Position numbers and translations under genes: made by a program. A stretch of 64,000 nucleotides of DNA from Butyrivibrio sp. LB2008 (GTDB lineage Bacteria; Bacillota; Clostridia; Lachnospirales; Lachnospiraceae): positions 62,001 through 126,000 of the forward strand of contig NZ_KK211308.1 in assembly GCF_000621565.1 (NCBI RefSeq), written 5' to 3'. The notes beneath the pieces were generated by a model. The model was not told the origin of the DNA. It saw only the letters and a list, made by a program, of their open reading frames with translations, and ran no database searches. Shown piece after piece: positions 38,001 to 45,534 of the stretch. The stretch's first letter is position 1, and each line of letters begins with the position of its first letter.

Positions 38001-38891
38001 GTCTGTGAGCTTTCCGTCTTTCTTGAGCTTCTTCATACCCATGAGGGCGATATCCATAAGAGAAATGAACTTCTCTTTTTTCTTCTCATCTGTCTTGTAA
38101 AGGTCTTCTCTTGCTGAAAGATACTCGTTGTAAGCATTAACGATAGGCTCTTTGTAGAAGCCGTCCTCGAACTCAACTTCTGTGAGTTCTGTTCCGAATG
38201 TTGTGTGACGGCAGTGATCTGACCAGTATGTATCAAGAACTCTGATCTCAGTCATTGAAGGATCGCGGTTCTCATCATCGTGGAAATAAGTCTGGATCCA
38301 CTTAAAGTCATTAAATGTCATAGCAAGTCCGAGTGACTCGTAGAGGTTCCTAAGCTCAGCCTCTTCCATATCCTTGAATCCGTCAAAGATCTTTACGTCT
38401 TCAGGCTCGTCGAATACAGAAACAAGTGTCTCGGGCTTCTGTGCATCTGCAATTCTTGAATCTACAGGGTTCATTGTATAATCACAGATCTTTTTAACCT
38501 CTTCGTCGGAGACGTTACCGATAAGCATATATGTAACAGCTGTCTTGATGACAGGCTCTTCGTCTCCCTTTATAAAGCGAACGCACTGCTCAGCAGAATC
38601 GGCTCTCTGGTCAAACTGACCGGGAAGCGCTTCTATGCTGAATGTCTTTGCATTAGCAGGAACTTCGATCTCTTCTCTGTAAAGAATATCTACAGGAGGC
38701 TCGGAAAATACTGTTGTGCAGGCTTTTTCGAATACTTCATCAGAAACATTTTCAACATCATATCTGATAAAGATCCTGACATCCTCAACACTCTTAATTC
38801 CAAGGTAGCCCTTGATCTCAGCCTTAAGCTCCTTAGCCTTGCCTGCGTAAGGTGCTTTTTTTTCAACATAGATTCGTTTTACAGTGCTCAT
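35085..38891 (-). CDS. purL: Phosphoribosylformylglycinamidine synthase, single-chain
   Basis: Fourth step of purine synthesis: FGAR plus glutamine and ATP to FGAM. The 1268-residue protein is the large PurL form with PurS-like, synthetase and amidotransferase parts in one chain. Recognisable are LDTYWSDHCRHTTF, FKNETHNHPTEIEPFGGA, GGRTGRDGCGGATGSS, and the C-terminal amidotransferase with GSNCEYDSA, GGFSAGDEPDGSA, GICNGFQ and SHGEGR. Most Gram-positive relatives of Bacillus use three separate proteins; many clostridia use this form. AAGGAG precedes the ATG. It heads an operon with carA and carB. Confidence 0.97.
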   Translation of the reverse strand: MSTVKRIYVEKKAPYAGKAKELKAEIKGYLGIKSVEDVRIFIRYDVENVSDEVFEKACTTVFSEPPVDILYREEIEVPANAKTFSIEALPGQFDQRADSAEQCVRFIKGDEEPVIKTAVTYMLIGNVSDEEVKKICDYTMNPVDSRIADAQKPETLVSVFDEPEDVKIFDGFKDMEEAELRNLYESLGLAMTFNDFKWIQTYFHDDENRDPSMTEIRVLDTYWSDHCRHTTFGTELTEVEFEDGFYKEPIVNAYNEYLSAREDLYKTDEKKKEKFISLMDIALMGMKKLKKDGKLTDMEESEENNACTVVVPIDVDYGEGTKRENWLVFFKNETHNHPTEIEPFGGAATCLGGAIRDPLSGRGYVYQAMRVTGAADPTVPVAETMKGKLSQKKLVRGAASGYSSYGNQIGLATGYVKEVYHPGYVAKRMEIGAVMGAAPQEHVIRESADPGDIIILLGGRTGRDGCGGATGSSKAHDSKSLTSCGAEVQKGNAPTERKLQRLFRRPEVSELIKKCNDFGAGGVSVAIGELAPGLDINLDLVPKKYAGLDGTELAISESQERMAVVVAPADAEKFLAYAAEENLEAVKVAVVTEDPRLVLNWRGKKIVNLKRAFLDTNGAHQETKVKVDLPKENDNYFNKVASDKVKSALSGNDAKAAWIAQLQDLNVCSQKGLVEMFDSSIGAGSVLMPYGGKYQLTETQTMIAKLPVLSGKTDTVTMMSYGFDPYLSSWSPYHGAAYAVTESVSRIVASGGDYKKLHFTFQEYFKRMTEDAQRWSEPFTALLGAFEAQLRFGIASIGGKDSMSGSFNEINVPPTLVSFAVDVAKLSDVITPELKKAGNKLVQFKLPRDSYDLPDYDKVMEIYSAITELMRNGSIVSAYAEDSYGIAAAVSKMAFGNGLGVKIDDSIKAEELFINDMADIVAEVSADKLEDALKVAGARLVGEVTDNAAFEVQGAVITMDEALAAWKGSLEKVFPSTVNEEKTAVESPLFKADSVYVCKNKVAKPTVFIPVFPGSNCEYDSAQAFERAGANTNIKIFKNRNAEDIVESVAEFKKAIKDAQIIMFPGGFSAGDEPDGSAKFFATAFQNQEIKEAVEDLLQNRDGLALGICNGFQAMIKLGLVPNGKITGQTQDSPTLTFNTIGRHISKMAYIKVVSNNSPWLQEAKLGGVYTNPASHGEGRFVAPDAVLDELFKNGQIATQYCDLEGNVTMDDEWNINGSYRAVEGILSPDGRCLGKMAHSERRGDGVAVNIFGDQDIKIFESGVKYFK

Positions 38892-38938
38892 AATATCTCC
38901 TTGTTAATCATATAAATTTATAGCTAACTCATAATAAT

Positions 38939-38962
38939 AGAGTGCCTTAAAAAAAGCACTCT
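38939..38962 (-). terminator. Hairpin between the TetR gene and purL
   Basis: AGAGTGC and GCACTCT pair around a ten-base loop of mostly T on the minus strand. T-rich sequence lies in the loop rather than behind the stem, so termination is uncertain. Confidence 0.4.
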
Positions 38963-38965
38963 CTA

Positions 38966-39571
38966 TTAATCATCATTAATATTTAATTCTTCGGGCACTA
39001 ATCCCTCTAAAACATACATAAGTTCTTTGTCAATGGCTTCTTCGGAAATGCCGACAGTCTTGGAAGTGATTTTGAGCCCTTCCACAACGTACATAAGATT
39101 ACGAGCACACCCCAAAGGGTTCTCGCAATAGAATTCACCATTTTCAACACCGTTTTCAATAAGCTTTTCGATAATTCTAACAGCAGTATCGAACTGATTC
39201 TTCAGTGGATTGTCTTTTGGCGATACTTTGTTAACGGAAAAGTATTCATATGTAGCGACAATGAGATTATTCTTCTTCCTAAGGATCTCTTTTTTCTGTT
39301 CTTTCAAAAAAAGAGCCAACATGTCACCGGCTGTTGCAGTTCCTGTAAGAGCTGCAGTAATGGTCTCTTCATCGTCCTCATCGGTCTCTGAAGAAAGAAC
39401 CTCAAGGAAAATTTCGTCCGTACTTGAGAAATAGAGATAAAGACCCCCACGACTGATCTCGCAGGCATCAACTATATCTTTCATTGTTACACTCTTAAAG
39501 CCTTTTTCAGAAAAAACTGTTCTTGCCTTATCAAGAATGTGCTTTCTCTTGATATCGGATTTCTCTCCCAT
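38966..39571 (-). CDS. TetR-family transcriptional regulator
   Basis: A 201-residue regulator with an N-terminal TetR helix-turn-helix (ILDKARTVFSEKGFKSVTMKDIVDACEISRGGLYLYFSS in parts, residues 10-52) and an all-helical ligand domain. Targets cannot be told from sequence; the nearest candidates are purL directly downstream and the hypothetical gene upstream (16-base gap). CAGGGA serves as ribosome site. Confidence 0.88.
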   Translation of the reverse strand: MGEKSDIKRKHILDKARTVFSEKGFKSVTMKDIVDACEISRGGLYLYFSSTDEIFLEVLSSETDEDDEETITAALTGTATAGDMLALFLKEQKKEILRKKNNLIVATYEYFSVNKVSPKDNPLKNQFDTAVRIIEKLIENGVENGEFYCENPLGCARNLMYVVEGLKITSKTVGISEEAIDKELMYVLEGLVPEELNINDD

Positions 39572-39587
39572 ACTTCCCTGTCCTTAC

Positions 39588-40079
39588 TTACAGATTTTGT
39601 TCGTTTTCCAGTGTTTTGTCCCAGAACTTTACAAGCTCATCCATTTTAGTCACTACGGTGTAAAGGACTCCGTTCTTAACGCCCTCTGCCCATACGCTAC
39701 CCTTTGTCATTCCGGAAAGGATATACTTGGACAAAATTCCCGCAAGGTCATCCATATCGGTAATTCCCGCGCGGTCGATAAAAAGAAGTTCATCCCTGTA
39801 GTCACGCAGACGATTTCTGCTGTAGACATAGACGTAGTTACGGTCGAGCAGATTAGTACTCTGCGCCGCCTTCACGAAAGCCAACAGATTGGAATCATAA
39901 ACAGGAATAGACATGGTATTATTGAGCTCACTGTTAGAATATGTCTGTGCAACATCAATTCTGGCACTATTCCTAAGCCATTTTAAAAAAGGGGTCAGTT
40001 TCTGTATCTCAGGACGATATCTCTCAACGACATCTTCCACACTGCCCTCGTTGACATTGTTGTCATTTTCTAAATTCAT
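39588..40079 (-). CDS. Hypothetical protein
   Basis: A 163-residue soluble protein that I do not recognise. Predicted mixed alpha/beta with SIPVYDSNLLAFVKAAQ, YVYVYSRNRLRDYRDELLFIDRAGI and a helical C-terminus. I place the start at 40079 (MNLENDNN), where GGAG lies nine bases upstream; an earlier ATG at 40118 has no such site. It is divergent from the LysR gene across a 158-base gap with a LysR-type box, so regulation by that LysR is plausible. It is followed by the TetR gene at 16 bases. Confidence 0.7.
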   Translation of the reverse strand: MNLENDNNVNEGSVEDVVERYRPEIQKLTPFLKWLRNSARIDVAQTYSNSELNNTMSIPVYDSNLLAFVKAAQSTNLLDRNYVYVYSRNRLRDYRDELLFIDRAGITDMDDLAGILSKYILSGMTKGSVWAEGVKNGVLYTVVTKMDELVKFWDKTLENEQNL

Positions 40080-40180
40080 GAAAACTCGCTCCTGTTCTGG
40101 CTTCCAGCCATTTACCAATCAGTTTTTTGCATTCAAAAAAACTCCCTGTCAGAGTTCTTGAAACATTATAACAAGCCCGT

Positions 40181-40210
40181 TTGCTAATAGCAACTACAAT
40201 TTGTTAAAAT
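40181..40210 (+). promoter_or_regulatory. LysR-type box and promoter of the lysR gene
   Basis: TTGCTAATAGCAA (40181-40193) is a 13-base dyad of the T-N11-A type bound by LysR regulators, and its first six bases form a candidate -35 (TTGCTA) with TAAAAT 18 bases on. Placement suggests autoregulation and control of the divergent gene. Confidence 0.5.
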
Positions 40211-40237
40211 AAAAAAAGATTCAAAAAGGAGTCAAAA

Positions 40238-41134
40238 ATGACCAACAACCTTGAATATTACAAAGTATTTTATTATGTAGGCAAGCTCTCAAGCATAACT
40301 CTCGCTTCCAAAGAGCTTTCCATCTCCCAGCCCGCCGTAAGCCAGTCCATACACCAGCTTGAAAAAGCTCTCGGATGCTCTCTTTTCCGCAGAACAGCAA
40401 AAGGTGTACGACTTACAACAGAAGGGAGCCTTCTTTACAGATATATAGAAAGAGGTTACGAGCAGATAGAAATAGGCGAGCAGCGCCTAAAGCAGCTCCT
40501 TCACCTCGACGCCGGCGAAGTCAGGATCGGTGCCAGCGACATGACGCTTAGATTCTTCCTGCTTCCCTATCTCGAGAAATTCCACGAACTATATCCGAAC
40601 ATCAAGGTCACAGTCACAAACGGCCCCACTCCCGAGACACTTGACTACCTTGCCGATGACAAGATTGATTTCGGTGTTGTCTCGACTCCTTTTATAAGGA
40701 AAGAAGACATTTCTACTTTGCCGGTGACTGAAGTCGAAGACATATTTGTAGCAGGCCGCAAATTTATCCAATACAAGAATAAAATGCTTGATTTCTCAGA
40801 CCTTGAAAAAGTTCCTCTCATAATGCTCGAAGGAAAAACAAGTACCAAAAGCTATATCAGCTCGTTTCTTGCTGAAAACGGCGCCGAAATACGCCCCGAG
40901 TTCGAACTTGCAACAAGCGATATGATCGTTCAGTTTGCACTAAGAAACTTAGGTGTAGGCTGCGTCGTAAAAAGCTTTGCGGAAGAATATCTTGAAAGCG
41001 GCATTTTATTTGAGCTTCGTTTTAATAAGATGATCCCAAAAAGAGAGATCTGCGTCATCACTGATGACACAAGACCTCTCTCAATTGCTGCAAGTAAATT
41101 ATATGAACTTATAAAAGAAGATATTTCAAAATAA
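40238..41134 (+). CDS. LysR-family transcriptional regulator
   Basis: A 298-residue regulator with an N-terminal winged helix (residues 1-60: YYVGKLSSITLASKELSISQPAVSQSIHQLE in parts) and a periplasmic-binding-like effector domain (RIGASDMTLRFFLLPYLEKF, FGVVSTPF). The CysR/CysL-like shape gives no clear effector. A strong AAGGAG precedes the ATG. Divergent from the 163-residue hypothetical gene, its likely target. Confidence 0.92.
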   Translation: MTNNLEYYKVFYYVGKLSSITLASKELSISQPAVSQSIHQLEKALGCSLFRRTAKGVRLTTEGSLLYRYIERGYEQIEIGEQRLKQLLHLDAGEVRIGASDMTLRFFLLPYLEKFHELYPNIKVTVTNGPTPETLDYLADDKIDFGVVSTPFIRKEDISTLPVTEVEDIFVAGRKFIQYKNKMLDFSDLEKVPLIMLEGKTSTKSYISSFLAENGAEIRPEFELATSDMIVQFALRNLGVGCVVKSFAEEYLESGILFELRFNKMIPKREICVITDDTRPLSIAASKLYELIKEDISK

Positions 41135-41135
41135 G

Positions 41136-41198
41136 AACTTCCCACGCCGGAGCGGGCGCGCAGACGCAGTCTGCGCCCCTTGGTGTGGGAAGTTTTTT
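41136..41198. terminator. Bidirectional terminator between LysR and HAD genes
   Basis: AACTTCCCAC and GTGGGAAGTT close a stem that contains an eight-base hairpin GCGCAGAC/GTCTGCGC. A T-run follows on the plus strand. The two genes converge here, and the HAD stop lies at its edge. Confidence 0.85.
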
Positions 41199-42084
41199 AA
41201 TATATAACTCCGAGCGCTTCAAGTTCTTTTTTGGTACTCGCATAGTCCTTATACACGATTCCATTCCAGCCAAGTTCTTTGGCCGCATCGATATTTACCT
41301 TGGTATCATCGATGAATACAGTCTTTTCCGGAACAAGGTTATAACGCTCCGCAAGCAGATTATAGATAGCGTGGTCGGGTTTTACGACCTTATCTCTGTA
41401 ACTTAATATTCCGCCGTCTGTTTCGTCGATAAAAGCCATTGCATCGGGACATGCTTCAAGAACCTGCCATGAAAAGTTTGACAGATACAAGACCTTATAT
41501 CCTGCTGCCTGAAGAGCTTTTATCCAGGGAACCGCATTTTCCCTCTTGGTAACTATATCCGTAAGATCCGCGAAGGTCTTCTCAATAACATCCGCAATCT
41601 CGGGATCGTTCTTTTTAAAACCGTCAATTATCTCTTCCGTAGAAAGAACTCCGCGGTCGTATTCCGTCCACTCTTTGCTGTGTACAGAGGCATCAGCGAT
41701 TCTTTTTGTCAGCTCTTTATCGGAAACTTTCTTTTCGATAAAATCCATATAAACAAAGTCTGTGAGCACATTTCCGATATCGAAAACAACCGTATCTATC
41801 TTGCCCCCAGGAACTACATTTCCCTTTAAGTCATGCTCTTTGTCAGATGTAAGAGGATCAAGTGAAGCAATAGTGTGTCTTCCCGTTATATTGCCGAAAG
41901 CCCAGATGCAGATCCATGTAAAAATAGGAATCGCAACCGTCGCAGCAACAGCTCCCATAAAGTAGTCCATCTCCGTTCCAAGAAAAGCCATGACAATAAG
42001 TGTCGCATACGTAGATAAAAGAGCTACTATTCCGATTATTGCGATAACTCTTTTGCCCATTGGTGTCTTATTATTATCCGTCAT
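41197..42084 (-). CDS. Membrane-anchored HAD-family hydrolase
   Basis: A 295-residue protein with two N-terminal membrane helices (about 12-33 and 40-63) and a cytoplasmic HAD domain (about 95-295) of the YihX-like class: VVFDIGNVL (nucleophile Asp), YLSNFSW (motif II), VVKPD (motif III Lys) and FIDDTKVNIDAA (motif IV). YihX-type enzymes dephosphorylate hexose phosphates; a membrane anchor is unusual for this class. AAGGATGG precedes the ATG. It follows the ArsR-type gene by 22 bases. Confidence 0.85.
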   Translation of the reverse strand: MTDNNKTPMGKRVIAIIGIVALLSTYATLIVMAFLGTEMDYFMGAVAATVAIPIFTWICIWAFGNITGRHTIASLDPLTSDKEHDLKGNVVPGGKIDTVVFDIGNVLTDFVYMDFIEKKVSDKELTKRIADASVHSKEWTEYDRGVLSTEEIIDGFKKNDPEIADVIEKTFADLTDIVTKRENAVPWIKALQAAGYKVLYLSNFSWQVLEACPDAMAFIDETDGGILSYRDKVVKPDHAIYNLLAERYNLVPEKTVFIDDTKVNIDAAKELGWNGIVYKDYASTKKELEALGVIY

Positions 42085-42106
42085 TTCAAAACCATCCTTC
42101 TGTTTA

Positions 42107-43021
42107 TTATGAATTACTGTATTTCATTTTGACATTTATATCTCGGTTGTAATTTCCAAAGCCCTTCCCGAATATAGTAAGACCTCCGACGTGTTCTGCA
42201 TTCTCAGGAACTTCGAGCCGCAGTTTAAGCGGCGTCTTATGAGTCAGCTTGAGCTTGTCGACTGTGACATCGGAGAGCTTCTGTCCGTCTATAAAAACGC
42301 CCTCGTGATTTATGACAAGCATCTTAAGAAGGCCGTACTGATTCCAAAGCGGGAACCACCAGTCCGGGGTGAAAAGACCTTTCACATCACCAAAATCTCC
42401 CGGCGAAGTCCATGTTCCCAGAAATGTATTATTTAGGTAAAAATAGATATCGGAAGGATAATTGTTATTATACCCCGGAGCCTCAGAGCACATCTCCGCC
42501 GAGATACTGAGCTCATCTATCTTGTGATTAAACGGAACAAAATTGGGAATATCATATTCGACATATCCTCTCGTAAACCAGAGAATATCAGCATCAAATC
42601 TCTCCCCGTGAGCAAAATACCTTGGATCGTCAACTTCACCAATAACCTTCTCAGCTGAAGCAAGCCCGCAAGTCGGCTCTATATGGCAGTCCGAAAAATG
42701 CCCCACCTTTATATCCGTTTCATAGATCGTCTCATTCTTTTTAGGCGCCCTGATATCAATAAGAATATTATCCGGCTGAACAGAGCATATCTTCTGATTA
42801 CCGTGCCCCGTCGTCTCCGAAGTAACCTGCACAATCCCACACTCTTCAAGCTTCTTGATATGGCTCGTAAGCGCTCCGTTCGTAATATTAAGACGCGCCG
42901 CCAGATCGTTCATATTGGAACTTCCTTCAGCAACAAGGATCTTCACTATCTCAACCCTTATATCCGATCCAAGCGCCTTAAAAAGCGCAAGTCCTTCATC
43001 CAATGACTGTATATGAATCAT
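42107..43021 (-). CDS. ArsR-type winged-helix regulator with beta-rich C-terminal domain
   Basis: A 304-residue protein: an ArsR-like winged helix (residues about 8-80; IVKILVAEGSSNMNDLAARLNITNGALTSHIKKLEE in parts) and a 220-residue C-terminal domain with many aromatic residues (PDWWFPLWNQYG, FYLNNTFLGTWTSPGDFG). Similar regulators are known in Firmicutes carbohydrate loci, where the second domain may bind sugars, but the ligand is not established. It has a strong promoter at 43085-43113 and a direct repeat across the ribosome site. It is followed by the HAD gene in one operon. Confidence 0.85.
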   Translation of the reverse strand: MIHIQSLDEGLALFKALGSDIRVEIVKILVAEGSSNMNDLAARLNITNGALTSHIKKLEECGIVQVTSETTGHGNQKICSVQPDNILIDIRAPKKNETIYETDIKVGHFSDCHIEPTCGLASAEKVIGEVDDPRYFAHGERFDADILWFTRGYVEYDIPNFVPFNHKIDELSISAEMCSEAPGYNNNYPSDIYFYLNNTFLGTWTSPGDFGDVKGLFTPDWWFPLWNQYGLLKMLVINHEGVFIDGQKLSDVTVDKLKLTHKTPLKLRLEVPENAEHVGGLTIFGKGFGNYNRDINVKMKYSNS

Positions 43022-43046
43022 AGTTATATACCTTTCAGTTATATAC
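43022..43046 (-). promoter_or_regulatory. Direct repeat overlapping the ribosome site of the ArsR-type gene
   Basis: On the minus strand GTATATAACT occurs twice with a 15-base period, the second copy ending at the ATG. The AAAGG ribosome site lies between the copies. This is a possible operator for autoregulation or an RNA-level site. Confidence 0.45.
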
Positions 43047-43084
43047 TCTCAATAAGATATATTAAACATATTTGCAATACGAAC

Positions 43085-43113
43085 ATTATAAAGTAGCCAA
43101 TTAACAAAATCAA
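43085..43113 (-). promoter_or_regulatory. Promoter of the ArsR-type gene
   Basis: TTGATT and TATAAT spaced by 17 bases on the minus strand, about 63 bases before the ATG. Confidence 0.75.
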
Positions 43114-43229
43114 TTAAGACAAAAAATATACCTCCGCCTGAGAACAAGCCGAGCTTTTTCAAAGCTCGTATTTTGCCATTTGCTCCCCTTTCCCCAGCCA
43201 TCCCGCCCACAAGGAAACCATTTGTAAAC

Positions 43230-43460
43230 GTGCTGCTTTCGGACGAACAGCCCGGACACAAAAGTATATATTCGGGAATGCGCTGTCTTCGGACGAGGAT
43301 GCTGATTTTCGAAGTTTATAAAAAAGCAAATGCCGATTGTTCTGAACAACGTGAAATGAGGCATTTGCTTTTTTATAAACTTCAGAAAATCACACCGCAG
43401 ACGTACACAGCGCATTCCCGAATATATACCTTTGCGTCCGGGCGTCCCGAAAGCCACCAC
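43230..43460. repeat. Large nested inverted repeat
   Basis: About 230 bases fold back on themselves in layers: 43250-43286 with 43407-43443 (nearly all paired, including TATATATTCGGGAATGCGCTGT against its complement), 43304-43310 with 43385-43391, and a perfect 24-base pair 43311-43334 with 43360-43383. A small hairpin TTGTTC/GAACAA lies in the centre. CTTTCGG/CCGAAAG (43236-43242, 43447-43453) extends the outer stem. It occupies most of the 525-base gap between the MCP terminator and the ArsR-type promoter. No gene is credible here. Confidence 0.9.
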
Positions 43461-43467
43461 CCCATTG

Positions 43468-43510
43468 AAAAAAGTCCCCCACGCAGAGTCATGTCTACGC
43501 AAAGGACTTT
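43468..43510 (-). terminator. Terminator of the first chemoreceptor gene
   Basis: On the minus strand AAAGTCC pairs with GGACTTT, with an inner GCGTAGA/TCTGCGT stem containing G-T pairs, followed by TTTTTT. It lies about 40 bases past the stop. Confidence 0.85.
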
Positions 43511-43546
43511 CTGTAAACTACCCCAAAATACATTTAGGATATGCAA

Positions 43547-45262
43547 TTAACTGCTTATTGTAAATTTTCCGATAAGGTCGTTGAGACTCTCTGACTGAAT
43601 TGAGAGTTCTCTTGATACTTCGCTTGACTGCTCGGCTGTCTCGGAGTTCTTCTGAACAACGCCGGAGATCATCTCAATTCCCTTGTCAATCTCTTCCATA
43701 CTCTGAGCCTGTGCCTGAGCAAGGTTTCCGGTATTCTTGATCATGTCCGTGATCTCTTCTACACTGTGCTGCATCGCATCAAGTGCATCCGTAGTCTCGG
43801 CAACAACCGCATTTCCGTTCTTGATTTCTTCCATCGTATCCGCAATGAGCTGATGTGTATTCTTGGCAGCTTCACTTGACTGATCTGCAAGCTTTCCGAT
43901 CTGATCCGCAACAACCGCGAAACCTTTACCGGTCTCTCCCGCTCTTGCAGCCTCTATCGAAGCATTGAGGGCAAGGAGTGAAGTCTGGCTCGCAATCTCT
44001 TCGATTGTATTTGTAACCTGCTCAATCTCTGCAGATGCTTCTGTGATCCTTGTCATAGCGTCAGTAACAAGGTGCATCTTTCTGGCACTGACTTCTGCCT
44101 TATCTTTAACATCTCCTGCCATACCATGGCTCTTCTGTGCCACTTCGGCAAGCTGCTTGGTCTGCTCGGTAACCGAGTTAACAGATGCCGTAAGCTCCTG
44201 AACCGCTGCAGCCTGATCCGTAGATCCCTCTGCCAGATCGGTTGCTCCCTGTGACATATTCATCGCACCGCTCGAAACACGCGAAGAAGAATTCTTAACC
44301 TCAAGAAGTGTTGAACTTAGATTGTTGGAAATCTTCTTCAAAGCATTTTTTATCTCAACATAATCGCCTATATATAGCTTCTCATTCTTGGATCCGCTGG
44401 AGAAATCTCCGGTAGACATGCGATCAAGCGTATCTGTAATGTCTTTTACAATATCCGCGATAACATCGGTCGAATATGTAATATCCTCTGCAAGTTTACC
44501 AAGCTCATCCTTCGAATCGGTAGCAACCTTGATATCGATCTTACCTTTTGCCATATCGTCAGCAGCTTCTGAAAGAGCTCTGATAGGATCAAGGATACTT
44601 CCTGCAAGTGCAGCTTTCGCCTTATTTGAATAAAGAATTGCATATATAACGATAGCCGTTGAAAGAACTGTAAGTACGATAACTATCGTAAGCGCTCCTT
44701 TATATGCTTTCTGAGCTTGTTCCTTAGCTGATATTCCAATTGCTTTAAAATCTTTTACAACTATCTTAATAGCCTCATTTACATTGGCTACATAATATTC
44801 ATACAACTCAGTGTGCGATGCACCCGACGAAAACATTCCGTTTAGAGTCTGTCCGTAGCTGTCAATATCAGCTATATGCGCATAAACCGTAGTAAGATCG
44901 TCTTTATATACTTTGCTGAGCGTATCGAGTCCGTCATTCAATTCCTGGATCTTTTCGGAAGCTCCGGTCATCTGCTCACTGCGATCGGCTTCATCCTCGG
45001 CATTAAGTGCCCAGAGATAATACTTTGCAAGAGCCTGGATTGTTATACGTATCTCGCCCTGCTGCGTATTCTGCTCATAATAAATGTTATATATACTGTG
45101 CAGATTGAATATTGAAAAAACATCTATCAATAAAACTACAACAAAAACAAGTACCAGATTGTTCTGAAGCTTGTAAAAAACCTTTTTGAGCTTATCCGCC
45201 ACGGAAAGATTATTGAATTCCTCATTTCCAAGTTTTTTCTTATCGTCGATCGAATTTTCCAT
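43547..45262 (-). CDS. Methyl-accepting chemotaxis protein
   Basis: A 571-residue chemoreceptor: membrane helix 1 (about 35-56), a four-helix-bundle sensor outside (about 57-185), membrane helix 2 (about 188-212), HAMP, and a long cytoplasmic helical domain with the tip signature [28 protein letters not shown]. The ligand is unknown. AGGAGG precedes the ATG. Divergent from purA over a 272-base gap. No che genes are in the window, so this receptor must work with a distant chemotaxis core. Confidence 0.95.
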   Translation of the reverse strand: MENSIDDKKKLGNEEFNNLSVADKLKKVFYKLQNNLVLVFVVVLLIDVFSIFNLHSIYNIYYEQNTQQGEIRITIQALAKYYLWALNAEDEADRSEQMTGASEKIQELNDGLDTLSKVYKDDLTTVYAHIADIDSYGQTLNGMFSSGASHTELYEYYVANVNEAIKIVVKDFKAIGISAKEQAQKAYKGALTIVIVLTVLSTAIVIYAILYSNKAKAALAGSILDPIRALSEAADDMAKGKIDIKVATDSKDELGKLAEDITYSTDVIADIVKDITDTLDRMSTGDFSSGSKNEKLYIGDYVEIKNALKKISNNLSSTLLEVKNSSSRVSSGAMNMSQGATDLAEGSTDQAAAVQELTASVNSVTEQTKQLAEVAQKSHGMAGDVKDKAEVSARKMHLVTDAMTRITEASAEIEQVTNTIEEIASQTSLLALNASIEAARAGETGKGFAVVADQIGKLADQSSEAAKNTHQLIADTMEEIKNGNAVVAETTDALDAMQHSVEEITDMIKNTGNLAQAQAQSMEEIDKGIEMISGVVQKNSETAEQSSEVSRELSIQSESLNDLIGKFTISS

Positions 45263-45457
45263 ATTGACCTCCTGACAAAGTTAAATAAAAAGCTTATGCG
45301 ACTCTTTCACACACGAATCAATTCAATTTAGAGCCACTTGCAGATTATATGTTTAATTGTATCGCTTTTTTGATGAAAATGTGTCAATAAACTGTATAAT
45401 TTTATATAAAATTTCGAAAAATAAGTTGCACTTATATCTTTCATAAAAAATATTGAT

Positions 45458-45486
45458 TTTACTTATATTTTATTTTCCGTTATTAT
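45458..45486 (+). promoter_or_regulatory. Promoter of purA
   Basis: TTTACT and TATTAT spaced by 17 bases, about 48 bases upstream of the ATG. The rest of the 45263-45534 gap is AT-rich; I saw no convincing operator or promoter for the divergent chemoreceptor gene. Confidence 0.55.
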
Positions 45487-45534
45487 ACTAATGTACGTTT
45501 TTAAACATGTTTTCTATTTAAGGAGGAACAATAA

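Noticed and set aside
38892-38965. Possible purine riboswitch upstream of purL
   Set aside because: The gap is only 74 bases and holds a single short hairpin; no three-way junction or conserved loop pairs are visible.
41136-41198. GC-rich stem considered as a third copy of the multi-hairpin element
   Set aside because: It lacks the ATAGGAA palindrome and the GCATCC block, and is fully explained as a bidirectional terminator between convergent genes.
43110-43550. Open frames on both strands within the large inverted repeat
   Set aside because: Both share HSRIYTF because the two arms are complementary; neither has a ribosome site or resembles a known protein.
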